Source: Oscillospiraceae bacterium
GTDB taxonomy: Bacteria > Bacillota > Clostridia > Oscillospirales > Ruminococcaceae
DNA length: 32,637 nucleotides
Assembly (NCBI GenBank): GCA_017473745.1
Contig: JAFUJP010000180.1
Span: 1 to 32,637 of the forward strand
Reading direction: 5' to 3'
The notes beneath the pieces were generated by a model, which did no database searches, had not been told where the DNA came from, and saw only the letters and a program-made list of their open reading frames with translations. Positions 31,220-32,637 of the stretch are shown in pieces (position 1 is the first letter of the stretch; every line of letters begins with the position of its first letter). Position numbers and translations under genes: made by a program.

Positions 31220-32562
31220 AAAGCATCGGAATAAAAGCCCCTGCTAAAATCAACCTTTTTCTTGATATAACCGGAAGACTTGAAAACGGTTATCACGAAA
31301 TCGCTTCCGTCATGCAGACTATCGATATCTTCGATTATGTAAAAATCACTGCGGCTGATAAAATAACTGTTCGCTGCAGCGAAGGCAATCTCGACGGTGA
31401 AAGCAACATCGCCCATAAGGCCGCAAGGCTGTTTTTCGAGCAAAGCAAAATCGAATCCGGTGCAGATATCTATATCGACAAACGTATTCCCATGCAGGCG
31501 GGTATGGCCGGCGGCAGCGCAGATGCCGCTGCGGTGCTCGTTGGTCTGAATAAGCTTTTTGACGAGCATTTCACTATTGAGGAACTTTGTGAAATCGGAG
31601 CAAAATGCGGTGCGGACGTGCCTTTTTCCATTATGGGCGGCACCATGCTTGCCGAAGGAATAGGCGAAAAGCTTTCGCCCACTGTTCCCATACCAGATTG
31701 CTGGATAGTTGCCGTCAAGCCGAACTTCGGCATGAGCACGCCCGAAAGCTATAAATATTATGATGAGCATGGTCTTTTTGCTCTTGAGCACCCTGACAAA
31801 CAGAAAATTATTGCTTCATTGGAAGAAAACGACCTTTCTTCCCTCTGCGGCAATCTTTATAATGTGCTTGAGCACACTGTTGAAAGCTCTATTATCGGCG
31901 ATATAAAAAAAGAGATGCTCGGGCTTGGCGCGAAAGGATCTATGATGACCGGAAGCGGCACCGCCGTTTTTGGAATCTTCGATTCCGTCCATACAGCCGT
32001 TGCGGCAAAAAACGAACTTTCCCGAAAATACGATTCTGTTTTTCTTTCAAGACCGACCAATTACGGTGCCTGCCTTGACAAAAGCGCCGCGGTTTTTGAA
32101 AGATTCGAGGAACTCGGAATCGAATACGAGCGCGTTGACCACCCGGCTGTTTATACAATGGAGGAGATGGATTCCCTCGGAATTTTCAACAAAGGCGTTG
32201 TGGGCAAAAATCTTTTTCTTCGCGACAACAAGGGTAAACGCCATTTTCTCGTTTTCGTTTTCGGCGATAAACACACCGACCTTGTTTCCATTCAGAATGA
32301 ACTTGGGATAAAGCATGTCAGCTTCGGCTCCGCCGAAAGGCTTGACCGATATCTTGGCCTTACGAAGGGTTCAGTTTCCCCTCTCGGCGTCATCAATGAC
32401 AAGGATGCCGCCGTTGAGTTCATCATCGATAAGGATTTCAAAGATTGTCCCTGTGTCGGCGTTCATCCGAACCAGAACACTTCCATCGTATGGATCGGTT
32501 TCGAGGATTTGATAAAAGTTATCAAAGAAAATGGGAACAGGATAGATTATATTAATATCTGA
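31216..32562 (+). CDS. ispE: IspE kinase fused to a YbaK/ProX-type aminoacyl-tRNA deacylase domain
   Basis: 448 residues, two full domains in one frame. Residues 1 to about 284 are 4-diphosphocytidyl-methylerythritol kinase of the MEP isoprenoid pathway: APAKINL with Lys11, PMQAGMAGGSADAAA (92-106, ATP loop), GADVPFS with Asp134, and MTGSGTAVFG (244-253). Residues about 287-448 match the prolyl-tRNA deacylase (ProXp-ala/PrdX) family: YERVDHPAVYTMEEM, VGKNLFLRDNKGKRHFLV with the catalytic Lys331, GSVSPLGVIND (385-395) and VHPNQNTSIVW. That domain removes wrongly charged amino acids from tRNA-Pro. There is no linker to speak of and no sign of a frameshift. Translation is coupled to the aminotransferase by ATGA. 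Confidence 0.92.
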   Translation: MKSIGIKAPAKINLFLDITGRLENGYHEIASVMQTIDIFDYVKITAADKITVRCSEGNLDGESNIAHKAARLFFEQSKIESGADIYIDKRIPMQAGMAGGSADAAAVLVGLNKLFDEHFTIEELCEIGAKCGADVPFSIMGGTMLAEGIGEKLSPTVPIPDCWIVAVKPNFGMSTPESYKYYDEHGLFALEHPDKQKIIASLEENDLSSLCGNLYNVLEHTVESSIIGDIKKEMLGLGAKGSMMTGSGTAVFGIFDSVHTAVAAKNELSRKYDSVFLSRPTNYGACLDKSAAVFERFEELGIEYERVDHPAVYTMEEMDSLGIFNKGVVGKNLFLRDNKGKRHFLVFVFGDKHTDLVSIQNELGIKHVSFGSAERLDRYLGLTKGSVSPLGVINDKDAAVEFIIDKDFKDCPCVGVHPNQNTSIVWIGFEDLIKVIKENGNRIDYINI

Positions 32563-32579
32563 TCTGCGAGGGTTGTGTT

Positions 32580-32637
32580 ATGAAAAAACAGAATCGTTTC
32601 AACAATTTTGGTTTCTGGTTTCGTAATTCATTGAATA
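32580..32637 (+). CDS. Start of a further gene, product unknown (runs off the window)
   Basis: ATG at 32580 with GAGGG about 7 bases before it, open for 19 codons to the edge: MKKQNRFNNFGFWFRNSLN. A basic, aromatic start; too short to identify. It lies 17 bases after the ispE fusion gene and is probably part of the same operon. Confidence 0.55.
   Translation, partial: MKKQNRFNNFGFWFRNSLN

Noticed and set aside
31216..32562. The IspE-deacylase fusion as a missed stop or frameshift
   Set aside because: The frame is continuous through the junction and codon use does not change; still listed as the main point to verify by resequencing or relatives.

Overview
The window looks like a chromosomal segment of a low-to-mid GC Gram-positive anaerobe, most likely class Clostridia (Oscillospiraceae/Ruminococcaceae-like). 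The grounds are strong purine-rich ribosome sites (GGAGG-type) before almost every gene, several lipoprotein-type solute binders with no outer-membrane genes, an MEP-pathway gene (ispE), encoded CCA ends on both tRNAs, and U-tailed terminators at many gene ends. The genus is inference; nothing here fixes it.

Region 1 (1-3343): the 5' part of metG, a sugar-type solute-binding lipoprotein just upstream of it, and a two-gene + strand unit (small membrane exporter-family protein, then a membrane-anchored helical protein) that meets a small membrane protein at a shared bidirectional terminator.

Region 2 (3390-9987): a long minus-strand unit with an ABC importer (binding lipoprotein, two permeases, ATPase of the PotABCD/iron type), two translationally coupled glycerophosphodiester phosphodiesterases and a DUF4037 protein. 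It reads as an uptake-and-hydrolysis pathway for glycerophosphodiesters, like ugp in logic but built from a different ABC family. It has a near-consensus promoter and internal terminators. The divergent neighbour is pepT (10148-11377). Both promoters carry an AGTGCA...TGCACT inverted repeat just downstream of the -10 box.

Region 3 (11459-19585): mostly minus-strand single genes separated by hairpins. Recognisable ones are M32 carboxypeptidase, MsrA with an unexplained C-terminal extension, a GH3 NagZ-like lipoprotein, and a pair of XRE regulators, one of them HTH-only. Between them lie AT-richer hypothetical genes that look acquired, including a putative zinc-binding immunity-like protein and a 52-residue ORF.

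Region 4 (19720-22386): a tRNA-Thr/tRNA-Tyr operon with its own promoter and terminator, a VanY-type D,D-carboxypeptidase and a calcineurin-like phosphoesterase lipoprotein.

Region 5 (22375-24176): a decayed array of three C-terminal fragments of a phage/conjugative-element 'polyvalent' protein, bounded by 237-bp direct repeats that are about 96% identical. No transposase or integrase is visible.

Region 6 (24198-32637, all +): a heterodimeric ABC exporter with one degenerate and one canonical ATP site, a nucleotide pyrophosphatase/phosphodiesterase-family protein, a GNAT remnant, then a tight operon of a PHP-family protein that has lost metal ligands, an Lrp/AsnC regulator, a class I aminotransferase, and IspE fused in frame to a YbaK/ProX-type aminoacyl-tRNA deacylase domain. 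The most notable items are the IspE-deacylase fusion, the ligand-depleted PHP protein, the polyvalent-tail array and the paired operator-like repeats.
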